DNA of 64,000 bases from Oceanobacillus neutriphilus. Lineage in GTDB: Bacteria; Bacillota; Bacilli; Bacillales; Amphibacillaceae. The position numbers were made by a program, and so were the translations under genes. Of this stretch, positions 27,974-37,675 are shown piece by piece. The stretch covers positions 62,001-126,000 of the forward strand of contig NZ_BMLW01000002.1 in the NCBI RefSeq assembly GCF_014645515.1, in the 5' to 3' direction. Under the pieces are notes generated by a model. That model did no database searches, was not told where the DNA came from, and saw only the letters and a list, made by a program, of their open reading frames with translations. Position 1 is the stretch's first letter; every line of letters begins with the position of its first letter.

Positions 27974-28909
27974 CTATGCTTTCTCATTAACAGGCGTATT
28001 ATCGGGAGATGTAAAGCTCTCCTCATCCGCCTGCTTTTTATAATAACGGCGTTCCAGTTTTTTGCTTCGGAATGTTTTCTGTCCTGGATGATGGGCCTCT
28101 GCAAAGCTGCCACCTGTAACGTCTTTCACAGTGTGCACAACCGTAAACGCATTTTCGTCAATACTGTTTACCAGCTTTTTCAAATAGAATAACCGTTGTT
28201 TAGGAATAGCAACGTAAATTAGATTTTCCTCGACGCCCTCTGCGTTTTTCTCAGCTTTTAATACGGTCGTATGTGTGCCCAGACTTGTTTGCAGCGCATG
28301 CTCCACTTCTTTTGTTTTATCAGAGAATATATGCACCACTCTTTTAGCTTCAAAACCTTCGAGCACATAGTCCGTTACCCTTTTTCCAATAAAAAGCGCG
28401 AGCACCGTATACATCGTATACAGCGGTCCAATCACAAAAATACCGGCAACGACAACAGACGCATCTAAAATAAAGTTGGTGCCTGTCAATTCCCAGCCAA
28501 ATTTGTAGTTCAACATACGGGCAATGGTCGATGTTCCACCAGTGGTGCTTCCTGAACGGAAAATAAGTCCAAAGCCTGCACCAGTAAATACACCTGCAAA
28601 GATAGCTGCCAGAAGAGGGTCTGGTATTCCTGAAGTTAAGTCTTCGAGGATATATATAAAGAATGAAAATAGCGGTATGGTGATAAGTGATTTGATAATC
28701 ATATCTTTCGGCAAATAACGAAAACCAATCAGAAGAATAACTGCATTCAGAATAAGGGTAGTTAATGCAGGTGATATGTCTGTTTCGTGGTAGATAAGCA
28801 GCGCAAGTCCTGGAACACCTCCTTCGGCTAAGGAATTCGGCATCGCGAAAATGGCTACAGAAGCGGCAAAGAAAAAAGTGCCAGCAATTAGAAATACGTA
28901 GTTTTTCAT
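27974..28909 (-). CDS. YitT family membrane protein (DUF161/DUF2179)
   Basis: The 311-residue protein starts with five to six membrane segments containing the family pattern (LAEGGVPGLALLIY and FRSGSTTGGTSTIARM). It ends with a cytoplasmic DUF2179 domain (about residues 195-285, KRVVHIFSDK... to VHTVKDVTGGSFAE). The YitT family has many copies in Bacilli and no firmly known function. AAAGGGG precedes the ATG. The extra C-terminal basic tail (KTFRSKKLERRYYKKQ) is longer than usual. Confidence 0.88.
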   Translation of the reverse strand: MKNYVFLIAGTFFFAASVAIFAMPNSLAEGGVPGLALLIYHETDISPALTTLILNAVILLIGFRYLPKDMIIKSLITIPLFSFFIYILEDLTSGIPDPLLAAIFAGVFTGAGFGLIFRSGSTTGGTSTIARMLNYKFGWELTGTNFILDASVVVAGIFVIGPLYTMYTVLALFIGKRVTDYVLEGFEAKRVVHIFSDKTKEVEHALQTSLGTHTTVLKAEKNAEGVEENLIYVAIPKQRLFYLKKLVNSIDENAFTVVHTVKDVTGGSFAEAHHPGQKTFRSKKLERRYYKKQADEESFTSPDNTPVNEKA

Positions 28910-28977
28910 ATAAAACCCCTTTCTTAGTATGTTTTTTCAAAATAAATCATTCTATCATAAACCATACCATTAGCATC

Positions 28978-29070
28978 TAAAAAAACCTTTCCTTTGTCTT
29001 AGATGGAAAAGTTTTTTAAATCAAGTTCATTATAACGCAACAAAACCCCTTATCTGTAGAAGGAGTTTTG
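28978..29070. terminator. Two hairpins in the yitT-like / glucosidase gap
   Basis: AAAAAACcTTTCC...GGAAA-aGTTTTTT (about 28978-29017) and CAAAACcCCTT...AAGGaGTTTTG (29041-29070) can each fold. Both have A and T runs and could stop transcripts from either side. The rest of the 28910-29252 gap shows no gene. Confidence 0.5.
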
Positions 29071-29252
29071 CACGCTTGTCATAATAACTACTTTACCTGA
29101 ATTAATACCTAAATTCAATGGTCAAATGGAATTGTTTCTTTTTCTGATGATTTTAGTCCAAAGAGACAAATGCTCTAAAAAAATTTGACCCTTATAAAAT
29201 ATATATTTTAAAAAAAGCCAATATATATATTAATACCTCAGCATTCTTTTCG

Positions 29253-30671
29253 TTAAAGCCTGCTGCCATTGGATGCAATTACTTTCTGATACCAGACAAA
29301 ACTGTCCTTTTTAATTCTCTCAAGGGTTTTCATATTCTTGTCATCACGATCAATATATACAAACCCATATCGTTTTCTAAAACCACTGGAGGTGCTTAAT
29401 AAATCAATAAAGGACCATGGCATATATCCCCATACCTCTGCTCCATCTTTGATGGCCAGTTGAAGCTGCCGGATATGATCACGGAGAAAATCAATTCTTT
29501 CCTGGTCATGAACTTGTTTATCCTCTGTCAGTTCATCCAGCGTTCCGAGACCGTTCTCTGTAATCATCAATGGAATCTGATAACGGTCATATAGTTCATT
29601 TAATATATATCGAAACCCTATCGGATCAATTTCCCAATCCCATCTTGTTTTTTGTGTAAATGGATTAGTCATTCCTTCAAAGAGCCCTGGAATATTATCA
29701 TACTGCGTATCATCGTCTTTCCCATCATAATTCAACTTTAATTCTTTTTTATCCGCATCTTCCGGAATATATTTTACAACACGAGACTGATAATAGTTAA
29801 TCCCTATAAAATCAGGTTTCGCAGATTTTATACATGCCATATCTTCAGGCTCAATGGTCGGTTCTATTCCATTTTCCACGAGATAATTCCATACAAAAGG
29901 TCTGTATTCCCCTTTCATATATAAATCCATAAATAGATATGTCCGCAGTTCATCAGCATGTCTTGCTGCTAAGATATCCTCTGGTTTAGAGCTGGCGGGA
30001 TAATTAGGAATAATGCCTAATGCCGGTCCAATTTTTGCATTAGGAAGCTGTGTACGACATAGGTGAATTGCTTTAGCATGAGCTAATGTCATAATGTGAT
30101 TCATTTCATATTTCTGCTTCTCCAATGGAATGTCAGGATTAAATTCCATCAAATACGGCAGCTGAAACATGTTACTTTGCTCATTAATGGTAAGCCAATA
30201 GTTTACATCATCAAAATATGTGAAAAGTACTCGACAGTATGCTTCAAAATCATCTATGACCTTCCTGGATGACCACCCTCCGTATTCCTCCTGCAGGCAC
30301 TGGGGCAAATCAAAATGATAAATGGTAACGATTGGCTCTATTTCATATTCTTTTAGTTTATTAATCAAATTACGATAAAAATCTAAGCCTTCTTGATTTA
30401 TTTTTCCTCGACCGTTTGGCAATATTCTCGGCCAGGAAATAGAAAATCGGTATGCTTTCAATCCAAGCTCCTTCATAAGCGCAATGTCTTTTTCCCAATA
30501 TTGATAATGACCTGAAGCAATACTTGGATCAGCGTAATTTTTATTCATATTTTTTTCAACAACCGATAGTGTTTTTCCATATTTTAAATGATCTCCCTCA
30601 ATTTGATAAGCAGCAGTTGCCGCCCCCCATAGAAAATCATCCGGAAATAAATGAGGCGCCTGAACAGACAT
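29253..30671 (-). CDS. 6-phospho-beta-glucosidase, GH1 family
   Basis: This glycoside hydrolase family 1 enzyme of about 472 residues would cleave the phosphorylated disaccharide brought in by the PTS. The early FLWGAATAAYQIEG motif, the acid/base region (TINEQ), and the nucleophile motif ITENGLG are intact. The phosphate-binding pattern STSSGFRKRYGFVY near the C-terminus points to 6-phospho substrates. ATG 30671 follows GGAAGTG; a GTG at 30701 would overlap the IIA gene. It closes a IIB-IIC-IIA-hydrolase operon. B. subtilis lic uses a GH4 enzyme in this place, so this is a different hydrolase in the same order. Confidence 0.92.
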   Translation of the reverse strand: MSVQAPHLFPDDFLWGAATAAYQIEGDHLKYGKTLSVVEKNMNKNYADPSIASGHYQYWEKDIALMKELGLKAYRFSISWPRILPNGRGKINQEGLDFYRNLINKLKEYEIEPIVTIYHFDLPQCLQEEYGGWSSRKVIDDFEAYCRVLFTYFDDVNYWLTINEQSNMFQLPYLMEFNPDIPLEKQKYEMNHIMTLAHAKAIHLCRTQLPNAKIGPALGIIPNYPASSKPEDILAARHADELRTYLFMDLYMKGEYRPFVWNYLVENGIEPTIEPEDMACIKSAKPDFIGINYYQSRVVKYIPEDADKKELKLNYDGKDDDTQYDNIPGLFEGMTNPFTQKTRWDWEIDPIGFRYILNELYDRYQIPLMITENGLGTLDELTEDKQVHDQERIDFLRDHIRQLQLAIKDGAEVWGYMPWSFIDLLSTSSGFRKRYGFVYIDRDDKNMKTLERIKKDSFVWYQKVIASNGSRL

Positions 30672-30693
30672 CGTATCACTTCCAATCGACAAA

Positions 30694-31044
30694 TTATTCA
30701 CTTTCTAATTTCTTTATCCTTTGATCAAATGATTTAGAGATTTTTAATAGATTTCTGGCTATATTCCACTCACTCATTACTGTCATCAGATGGTCCTGAG
30801 CATGTGTGAATAAAGTAGAATAAGGAACTGCTTCTCCTCTGGCCTCTTCTTGAATCGTCTCTGTTTGAGCTGAATGTGCTGCTGACATATGTTTTTTTGC
30901 TTGTGCTAATTTCGCTTCCGCCTCTGCGAATTTAAACGTTTCTACATCCTTCAAAGCAGCTTGAATATCAGCCCTTGCATCTCCAGCTCCTAATATAATT
31001 TTCATAGATACTTCTTGTAAACTTTCTGCATTATGTTGGCTCAA
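30694..31044 (-). CDS. licA: PTS lactose/cellobiose-type IIA component
   Basis: This 116-residue three-helix protein receives phosphate from HPr and passes it to IIB. The active-site pattern HAQDHLM (His about 81, metal-binding Asp about 84) and the HSAQTETIQEEA helix are conserved. The start is TTG with AAGGAGG in front. It lies between the IIC and glucosidase genes in one operon. The symbol is used by analogy with the B. subtilis lic genes; the sugar may be cellobiose, lichenan oligosaccharides or another beta-glucoside. Confidence 0.9.
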   Translation of the reverse strand: MSQHNAESLQEVSMKIILGAGDARADIQAALKDVETFKFAEAEAKLAQAKKHMSAAHSAQTETIQEEARGEAVPYSTLFTHAQDHLMTVMSEWNIARNLLKISKSFDQRIKKLESE

Positions 31045-31066
31045 ATCAAGCCCTCCTTAAATTGAA

Positions 31067-32308
31067 TTAAACTTCCTCCGGCTGTTTTTCTTCATTTACT
31101 TTTTGATTATCATATACTTTGACAAAAGGATACCAGATGATTAATGATACGACGAGATTAATCAGCAGCAGTAATAATCCGCTAATATCTGTATTAACGA
31201 GATAGGTGGAAATTCCAATAGGCACATACCATAATTGCATTACCTCAGCCGGAAGTGTGATTACTCCCATGGAAAGAACTATATATGTGATTGCCGGAAT
31301 GATAATACCGTTCAGCCACATCGGGATCATAAGAATCGGATTAAAGGCTACAGGAGCACCAAATACAACAGGCTCATTAATATTAAAGATAGAAGGAACT
31401 ATTGTTACCCTGCTGATTGCTTTCAAGTGATTCGATTTGGCAATCAGAAGCATAATAATGACTAAAGGCAATGTCGTTCCCATACCACCAATCCATATCC
31501 AGGCCATCATTGTCTCAAATGTATGAATAAAGGAAGGTTCTGCTCCCTGACTTAATAGGTTTGCGTTTTGTTCAATTCCGGCCATCCAGATTGGAAAAAT
31601 AATCGGGTATAAAGCCCATGGACTAATACCGAACGAATATAAAAACACACTAATAAATGTGATAATAACAAAGCCTGCAAAACTTTGACCAATATAGTTG
31701 AGCGGTTCAAACAGACTGAGAATGGCATCATAAAGATCAAAGCTTCCGACAATTGTAAAAAGCCATGCAGCCAACAATAATAGTGTAATTGGTACAATCG
31801 TATCGAACCAGACTATAATAAAGTCAGGCAGTGAGCTTGATTCTTTAAAAAAGGACATTTTGCTGAATAAATAGAATACAAAACCAACAAGCAGTCCGAC
31901 AATAATAGCGACAAACATTCCATTTGCCCCAAATCTTTCAAAAGAAAATATAATTTGCCCCTCATCATTAAAAGTTGGAGAGAGCAAAAATAAAAACATT
32001 GCTGCACCTGTTAAACCTGCAACTAATTTTCGATCACTTTTTTTCAATTTTTCCATGATAAAGTATGGTGTCAGAAAAGAAATGAACAGACTCATTAAAC
32101 CAAATGAAAAATCACTGATAGGTTGCAGATTAGGCATATTAGGAATGAAATCATTTAAAATCATAATCAGTGTGATTAATGACCCAACGAGAATTAACGG
32201 TAATACACCCATAATAGATTCTTGTATAGCAGAAACCCAGGCATTCCTGGTAATTTTATTCATCTTAGGTGCAAACGAGCGGTTCATATACGCAATCAAT
32301 TTGTTCAT
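31067..32308 (-). CDS. licC: PTS cellobiose-type IIC permease
   Basis: This membrane transporter of 413 residues has about ten segments and the lactose/cellobiose IIC motif INEPVVFGAPVAFNPILMIP (about residues 303-322), which is part of the sugar-binding site. It moves the sugar in while IIB phosphorylates it. It follows IIB by 21 bases and precedes IIA. AGGGGGA precedes the ATG. The symbol is by analogy with B. subtilis. Confidence 0.92.
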   Translation of the reverse strand: MNKLIAYMNRSFAPKMNKITRNAWVSAIQESIMGVLPLILVGSLITLIMILNDFIPNMPNLQPISDFSFGLMSLFISFLTPYFIMEKLKKSDRKLVAGLTGAAMFLFLLSPTFNDEGQIIFSFERFGANGMFVAIIVGLLVGFVFYLFSKMSFFKESSSLPDFIIVWFDTIVPITLLLLAAWLFTIVGSFDLYDAILSLFEPLNYIGQSFAGFVIITFISVFLYSFGISPWALYPIIFPIWMAGIEQNANLLSQGAEPSFIHTFETMMAWIWIGGMGTTLPLVIIMLLIAKSNHLKAISRVTIVPSIFNINEPVVFGAPVAFNPILMIPMWLNGIIIPAITYIVLSMGVITLPAEVMQLWYVPIGISTYLVNTDISGLLLLLINLVVSLIIWYPFVKVYDNQKVNEEKQPEEV

Positions 32309-32329
32309 GGTTATCCCCCTTATCCAGAA

Positions 32330-32644
32330 TTATTCTAATCCCAGCTCCTTGACGATAATGTCAAGACCTTTATCTCCATTCAATGTTCCATAAGTCATTT
32401 GATCAATGACTTGATAAGGAATATTCGTATTTGAAAGCTGTTCTGCAATATCATCCTGAATATAGCTTAAATGTGGTGCTATTAATACCATGCTGATTCG
32501 GTCCATATAATCAACCAATTCTGATTCGCCTCTTGCTATCACTTCTACCTCAAACCCTTTTTTCTTAGCAGACTTACGAATATTTTGAGCTAGAAAACCG
32601 CTGGAAGCTCCACCACTGCAAATTAGTAAAACTGTTTTTTTCAT
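32330..32644 (-). CDS. licB: PTS lactose/cellobiose-type IIB component
   Basis: This 104-residue protein carries the phosphorylated cysteine (Cys9) in the P-loop LLICSGGASSG. It is the first gene of the operon, as in B. subtilis licBCAH. GGGGGA precedes the ATG. Its promoter faces that of the LicR-type regulator in a 180-base gap with an inverted repeat TTGCC...GGCAA. Confidence 0.92.
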   Translation of the reverse strand: MKKTVLLICSGGASSGFLAQNIRKSAKKKGFEVEVIARGESELVDYMDRISMVLIAPHLSYIQDDIAEQLSNTNIPYQVIDQMTYGTLNGDKGLDIIVKELGLE

Positions 32645-32715
32645 TTTGTTTTTCCCCCTTGTTTTTGATGTACTTATATTATGCCAAGGATAAGGTATAC
32701 TAACGAATATTCCTT

Positions 32716-32733
32716 TTGCCTATTGGCTGGCAA
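32716..32733. promoter_or_regulatory. Candidate operator in the lic divergent region
   Basis: TTGCC-tattggct-GGCAA has 5-base arms with an 8-base centre, midway between the divergent licB and licR starts. A TATAAT at 32748-32753 would serve licR, with no good -35, as expected for an activated promoter. Assignment to LicR is inferred from position. No clear catabolite (cre) site was noticed. Confidence 0.35.
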
Positions 32734-32825
32734 TAGATTTATTTTCTTATAATGTAATGACAGGATTATAATGAAGTTAATTCTATAGAGATTGTTTGAA
32801 ACAGAACGGAGGGAGGGGAATTCTA

Positions 32826-34730
32826 ATGAAGGAAAAAAACATCGAAGCACTCATTCATTTATTAGAGGAACACAGTGGCTGGATGAAATCAAAACAAATA
32901 CTAACTTATTTAAATATTTCGCCCCGGACCTTGAGGAACTATATTCAGTATATTAATGAACATTATAATCACTTATTTATCATAGAATCTTCAAGCGAAG
33001 GTTATCGTCTGAAAAAAATAGAGAATGGTGAAACCATACAAACAGAGAATAAACCATTTGAAAACAGAATGTACTTCATTTTACAAAGGCTCATCTTAGC
33101 TGAGAATGGTGTGGATATATTTGATTTAAGTGATGAATTATTTGTAAGCGTTCCAACTATTGAAAAAGATTTGATAGAATGCCGAAAATTTATTAAAAAT
33201 TATGACCTGAGCATTGAAAGAGCTAAAGATTATTTATTTTTAAAAGGGAGGGAAATAGATAAGCGCAAAATAATGCGTGTGATTTATACTAAAGAATATA
33301 ATACAACCTTTTACAATATTATTGACTTAGAGAAGACATTTGGTTATGAGCTTGGAAATTTCAAAAAGAAGCTGCTGCAAATTATTCAAAGTCACGATTA
33401 CGATATCAATGAATATACTCTAGGCAACATTATCTATCATATTGTTGTTTCCATTGAACGGATACAGGATAATCAATATATACATTATCACGTCTATCCT
33501 TTTAAAGAAAAATTTATTTCAATAAAAATTGTTCATGAAATACAACACTTAATTGAATCTTATTTTCATGTTCAAATGGATGAAAATGAATTATATTACC
33601 TGCAGGCACTGATAAGCAGTAAAACAACGAATACCCTTGAAGAGACTGGAACTGAAGCACATTCCCGGTATATGAGCTTAGTTAATCAAATTATACAAAA
33701 GGTAAACGAGAGCTACTTAATCAGCTTGGATGATGAAGAATTCAAGACCAAATTTGCTTTACATGTTCAAAACATGATGATTAGAGCTTCCAATAATTTT
33801 TCATTTGAAAATCCACTTACGCAGTCTATTAAAAGCTCTTCACCATTGATTTATGATCTATCTGTCTATATTGCCAATCTTCTCTCAGAAGAATTGAACA
33901 TTAGATTGCCCGAAGATGAAATAACCTATATTGCTTTGCATGTGGGGAGTTGTTTGGAGTTAAAACAAAAAAATAATGATTCTATAAACGTCATTCTTAT
34001 TTGTCCAGCCTATAACAACTTACACTTGGTGATAAAAGAGAAGCTGGAGCACTATTTTGCAAATCAATTAGTTATTACAAAGGTAATAACCAGGATTGAT
34101 AAGGAGATAACAGAGGTGCGTGGAGATTTAATTATTTCCACTGTAACCATTCCATTTGAGCTTCATATAAAAGAAGTGCTTATTAATACCTTTATGGATG
34201 CGGATGATATTTTAAAAATACAAACACAGGTAAACAAGATAAAGCATGATAAAAAACAAAAGCAAATCAAGCAAAATCTTATCTCTTTATTTGATAAAAG
34301 GCTCTTTATTCTGAGCAATGAAGTTTTTAAAGATGAATTTGAAGTCATTCATTTTATTACGAAAAAAATGGCTTCATTACAACTGGTTAAACAAGATTTT
34401 GCCCAGGATGTGGTTAAAAGAGAAAATCTATCGTCTACTGCTTTTAATAATATAGTTGCCGTCCCCCACTCCATAAATATGGACGCATTGCAAACAGCAA
34501 TTGCGGTAATGATAACGAAACAGCCTATCCCATGGGGAGATGCTTCGAATATAAAAATTATCTCTTTAATTGCTATGAACTATAATGAACGAAATCTTTA
34601 CCGTGATATTTATGATGAATATATTAAAATTCTTTCTAATCCCGAAAATGTCAATAAGCTTGCTAATTCAAGGTCTTATGAAGAGTTTATTGATCAGCTG
34701 ATTGATTTTATAGACGAGCAGACAGACTAA
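32826..34730 (+). CDS. licR: LicR-like transcriptional activator with PRD and EIIA domains
   Basis: A 634-residue regulator with an N-terminal helix-turn-helix (about 1-60) and a second DNA-binding-like segment. Two PTS regulation domains follow (conserved His in HIVVSIER and ALHVGS), then an EIIB-like segment, and a C-terminal fructose/mannitol-type EIIA domain (His in VAVPHS). This is the LicR/MtlR plan: phosphorylation by HPr and by the sugar's own EIIB tunes activity. ATG 32826 follows GGAGGGAGGGG. It faces the PTS operon and is its likely activator. Its length is close to the 641 residues of B. subtilis LicR. Confidence 0.9.
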   Translation: MKEKNIEALIHLLEEHSGWMKSKQILTYLNISPRTLRNYIQYINEHYNHLFIIESSSEGYRLKKIENGETIQTENKPFENRMYFILQRLILAENGVDIFDLSDELFVSVPTIEKDLIECRKFIKNYDLSIERAKDYLFLKGREIDKRKIMRVIYTKEYNTTFYNIIDLEKTFGYELGNFKKKLLQIIQSHDYDINEYTLGNIIYHIVVSIERIQDNQYIHYHVYPFKEKFISIKIVHEIQHLIESYFHVQMDENELYYLQALISSKTTNTLEETGTEAHSRYMSLVNQIIQKVNESYLISLDDEEFKTKFALHVQNMMIRASNNFSFENPLTQSIKSSSPLIYDLSVYIANLLSEELNIRLPEDEITYIALHVGSCLELKQKNNDSINVILICPAYNNLHLVIKEKLEHYFANQLVITKVITRIDKEITEVRGDLIISTVTIPFELHIKEVLINTFMDADDILKIQTQVNKIKHDKKQKQIKQNLISLFDKRLFILSNEVFKDEFEVIHFITKKMASLQLVKQDFAQDVVKRENLSSTAFNNIVAVPHSINMDALQTAIAVMITKQPIPWGDASNIKIISLIAMNYNERNLYRDIYDEYIKILSNPENVNKLANSRSYEEFIDQLIDFIDEQTD

Positions 34731-34740
34731 TTAAAAAGAA

Positions 34741-34775
34741 AGAAGGAGAACGCTATTTTTTTCCGTTCTCCTTCT
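34741..34775. terminator. Shared terminator between licR and the oxidoreductase gene
   Basis: AGAAGGAGAACG pairs with CGTTCTCCTTCT around an 11-base loop. It serves the two convergent genes. Confidence 0.75.
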
Positions 34776-34790
34776 GCATGATATATATAA

Positions 34791-35789
34791 TTAACCTTCT
34801 AAATTCACAAGCACTCTCCCTAAATGATTACTTTCAAACATTGCTGGTAATAACTCCGGCAATGCCTCCAGCCCTGCTTCCTTATATACTAAATCCTCAA
34901 GGTTATCTAATTTTAAATCGCCGGCTAAACGTTCCCAGATCTGCTTCCGCTCTTCCATCGGGCAATATACCGAATCTATCCCAAGTAAGGAAACACCGCG
35001 TAAAATAAACGGAAAAACAGATGAAGGAAGCTCTACACCAGCAGCCATCCCGCTGACAGCAACGCTGCCACGGTATTTTATTTGTGCTAATAGGGAAGCT
35101 AACGGCTCTCCGCCTACCGCATCAATTGCAGAAGCCCATTTTTGCTTGTCGAGCTTTTTCAGCTTTCCGTTATAAATTTCTTTTCTGTCAATTACTTCTG
35201 CTGCGCCTAACTGCTGCAAATAATCCTTTTCAGAATCTTTTCCAGTACTGGCCACTACGTGATACCCTTTCTTTTTCAAAAGAGAGATAGCAATACTTCC
35301 TACGCCGCCTGTAGCTCCAGTAACAAGGACCGCACCATTTTCCGGGTTAAGTCCATTCTCTTCTAACCTTTGAACCGATAAAGCTGCTGTAAAACCGGCT
35401 GTTCCCAAGATCATGCTTTCTTTTAAGCTTAAGCCTTCCGGAAGAGGTACAATCCATTCTGCCGGCACGCATGCATATTCACTATATCCGCCAAAATGAG
35501 AAACGCCTAATTCATAGCTTGTAACGATAACCGGATCACCTGCCTGATAACGATCATCCTTAGAGTCAACTACTTCTCCTGCTAAATCAATTCCCGGAAT
35601 AAAAGGATATTCCTTTACAATATTGCCATCAGGATGAGCAGCAAGACCATCTTTATAGTTAATTCCGCTATACTTCACCTTAATGAGAACATCACCTTCA
35701 GGTAAATAAGAAGGTTCAATTTCTTTTACATTTAGATGTAAGTTTTCATTTTCTTTTTCTATTACAAGTGCTTTAAATGTATCTGTCAT
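34791..35789 (-). CDS. YhdH/YhfP family quinone/acrylyl-CoA-type oxidoreductase
   Basis: This medium-chain dehydrogenase/reductase has 332 residues and an NADPH-binding Rossmann motif, VTGATGGVGSIA (about residues 155-166). It has no zinc ligands, and the N-terminal YSGINYKDGLA motif is that of the YhdH/YhfP group. Members reduce quinones or acryloyl-CoA (AcuI); the true substrate cannot be told. GGAGGT precedes the ATG. It is a single gene. Confidence 0.88.
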   Translation of the reverse strand: MTDTFKALVIEKENENLHLNVKEIEPSYLPEGDVLIKVKYSGINYKDGLAAHPDGNIVKEYPFIPGIDLAGEVVDSKDDRYQAGDPVIVTSYELGVSHFGGYSEYACVPAEWIVPLPEGLSLKESMILGTAGFTAALSVQRLEENGLNPENGAVLVTGATGGVGSIAISLLKKKGYHVVASTGKDSEKDYLQQLGAAEVIDRKEIYNGKLKKLDKQKWASAIDAVGGEPLASLLAQIKYRGSVAVSGMAAGVELPSSVFPFILRGVSLLGIDSVYCPMEERKQIWERLAGDLKLDNLEDLVYKEAGLEALPELLPAMFESNHLGRVLVNLEG

Positions 35790-35852
35790 GATAATACCTC
35801 CAACTAGCTATATACTCTAATTGATTATTCCCTGAATTTAGGTGTTTCAATC

Positions 35853-36641
35853 CTATATTGATTTATTTTTATTGGAAAGCTCTTCAGCTTGGCAGTGATG
35901 TATAATCGCCTGGCAGATAAATTCATTCAATGTATCATTCCCGAATTGATTGATATATGCTTTAAAGCTCTTATCATCCTTATACGTATAAGCGATACAT
36001 TGCAGAATCTCCTTATCCCCAGTCATAAACTGTGTTATATATTTTTTCCACTCAAGCACAGTTTGCTGCACCTTTTTAGAAGCAGGTGATTCCTCAGAAA
36101 GACTGGCAAACCGCTGGAATATATCCTGCATATTTTGATCGAAAGCTTCAAATATAGCAGCCCTTTCTGCTTCAGGGGTTTGCTCGATATTTTTTTCATA
36201 CTCTTTATATTTATCAGTATGTCCGTATTCATATTTCGCTTCTTTTTGGTACTGTTCTTTTAACGGCAATATACCGCCTTTATGGAACATATCTAAAAAA
36301 ACAATATCTTTACCTGACATAAAATCATTTAAATTGGTCAATGTTCGTTCGAGGTTCTGTTTTTTCATCTCCATTACGTGATAATGTCTGGCTAAAACAG
36401 TCCTCTGTTCTTGTTTTGACATCTCTATAATGCTTGTTATTTCTTTCAAGGGGAGATCTAATTCCTTTAAAAGCAAAATCATCCGCAATTTTTTCAGATT
36501 CTCATGATTGTACATCCGATAGCCTTTATCTGAATAACTATCCGGCTTTAATAAGTTGATTTCATCATAATAATGGAGTGTTCTTTTCGTCACACCAGTT
36601 ATGACAATCATATCTTTAACGGTATAGTATGGTTTCTTCAT
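35853..36641 (-). CDS. MerR family regulator with TipAS-like domain
   Basis: This 262-residue protein has an N-terminal MerR winged helix (TVKDMIVITGVTKRTLHYYDEINLLKP), a coiled dimerisation helix (about 75-120) and a C-terminal TipAS-type drug-binding domain. This is the plan of TipAL, Mta and SkgA, which activate multidrug resistance genes. The start lies 26 bases inside the end of the upstream DUF2268 gene, so the two are translated together. The target is not clear; it may be its own operon. Confidence 0.88.
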   Translation of the reverse strand: MKKPYYTVKDMIVITGVTKRTLHYYDEINLLKPDSYSDKGYRMYNHENLKKLRMILLLKELDLPLKEITSIIEMSKQEQRTVLARHYHVMEMKKQNLERTLTNLNDFMSGKDIVFLDMFHKGGILPLKEQYQKEAKYEYGHTDKYKEYEKNIEQTPEAERAAIFEAFDQNMQDIFQRFASLSEESPASKKVQQTVLEWKKYITQFMTGDKEILQCIAYTYKDDKSFKAYINQFGNDTLNEFICQAIIHHCQAEELSNKNKSI

Positions 36642-37542
36642 TCCAATATTCTTTCACCTCACTTAATATCTCATCAGCCGGGAGTATCGTTGCTTCTACA
36701 ATGGATTTCCCCGTTTTTTGCAGGTAATACTTCACTAAATAATATCCGCATGCATATCCAGCGCTATGTGGTACCCCAACTGTTGGTAAACCTTGTAATT
36801 TAGTAACTTCATCTCCATAAAGATATTGCATGATTTGCTGCAATCCTGTTATTTCCAGATTTTCCTTTAATATTGGTTTAATGACATGATTCAGTGTATT
36901 GGCATCTGTTTTACTGACCCAGGGTCCAACTAAATCTTCACCATATATGGAGGTCGCAAAATTCTCTGCAAGTCCTTCGCTTACAATTAATTCTCCAAGA
37001 TTAATTTTATCATTCCATTCAATAAATTGATAACGGACATTATGATTACATTCATGAGCTAATACAGATTTCAAGCGCTTTAATGTGTACTCATTTGGAA
37101 TCAGACTTAAAAAAATATAACCGGGGATCCCTCCTTCTCCACTGTATCCTTCACTCAGCTGCAAAATCTTGCTGTCAGGGTTCCCTAACAAAATTGTAAA
37201 TAAATAATCGGACACAGGCAAATCAATACCTTGCTTAGTAAATTGGTTTAAGCTATATTCCATTGCCTGATTTAACTCATCCCATAATTTATCTGAGGAA
37301 ATCATTTCTAACTCTGATTCTATTTCCGGCGTTATCATCTCCGGCGCCAGATGAGCCATATTATTTATCGTCATCACATCAAATCCATTTTCCTCCTCTG
37401 CCCGAAATGGAATCTGCTGTATATCCCATTTTTTCATGAAAGGAGCCAGCATCCTTTGACGGTATAATTCAGCTTTTTCTTCTGGCGGACAGGCGATAAT
37501 ATCCCTATAAATCTTATCTGATCGTAATATGTTGATATTCAT
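36616..37542 (-). CDS. DUF2268-type predicted zinc protease
   Basis: This protein of about 308 residues has the metal-binding motif HECNH (about residue 187) in the context LAHECNHNVRYQF, with the third ligand probably in the GELIVSEGLAENFA helix. That fits the DUF2268 family of predicted zinc proteases (gluzincin-like). It has no signal peptide. ATG 37542 is chosen over GTG 37551 because GGTG then lies at eight bases. It overlaps the MerR gene, so regulator and protease form one operon. Confidence 0.8.
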   Translation of the reverse strand: MNINILRSDKIYRDIIACPPEEKAELYRQRMLAPFMKKWDIQQIPFRAEEENGFDVMTINNMAHLAPEMITPEIESELEMISSDKLWDELNQAMEYSLNQFTKQGIDLPVSDYLFTILLGNPDSKILQLSEGYSGEGGIPGYIFLSLIPNEYTLKRLKSVLAHECNHNVRYQFIEWNDKINLGELIVSEGLAENFATSIYGEDLVGPWVSKTDANTLNHVIKPILKENLEITGLQQIMQYLYGDEVTKLQGLPTVGVPHSAGYACGYYLVKYYLQKTGKSIVEATILPADEILSEVKEYWNEETILYR

Positions 37543-37675
37543 TTCACTCACACCTTTTCACATTTTGTTTTTAATTTAAAGTATTACGTAACGTGAAGGT
37601 CAAGTAAAAATGAAAAACGAATCTCAAAACAGTAGCTCTGAGATTCTTCTTTGAATTTATTATCCTGCTTATTTT

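Noticed and set aside
28350-28940. 196-residue frame antiparallel or out of frame to the YitT gene
   Set aside because: It is a cysteine- and tyrosine-rich shadow of the YitT-like coding sequence in a shifted frame on the same strand.
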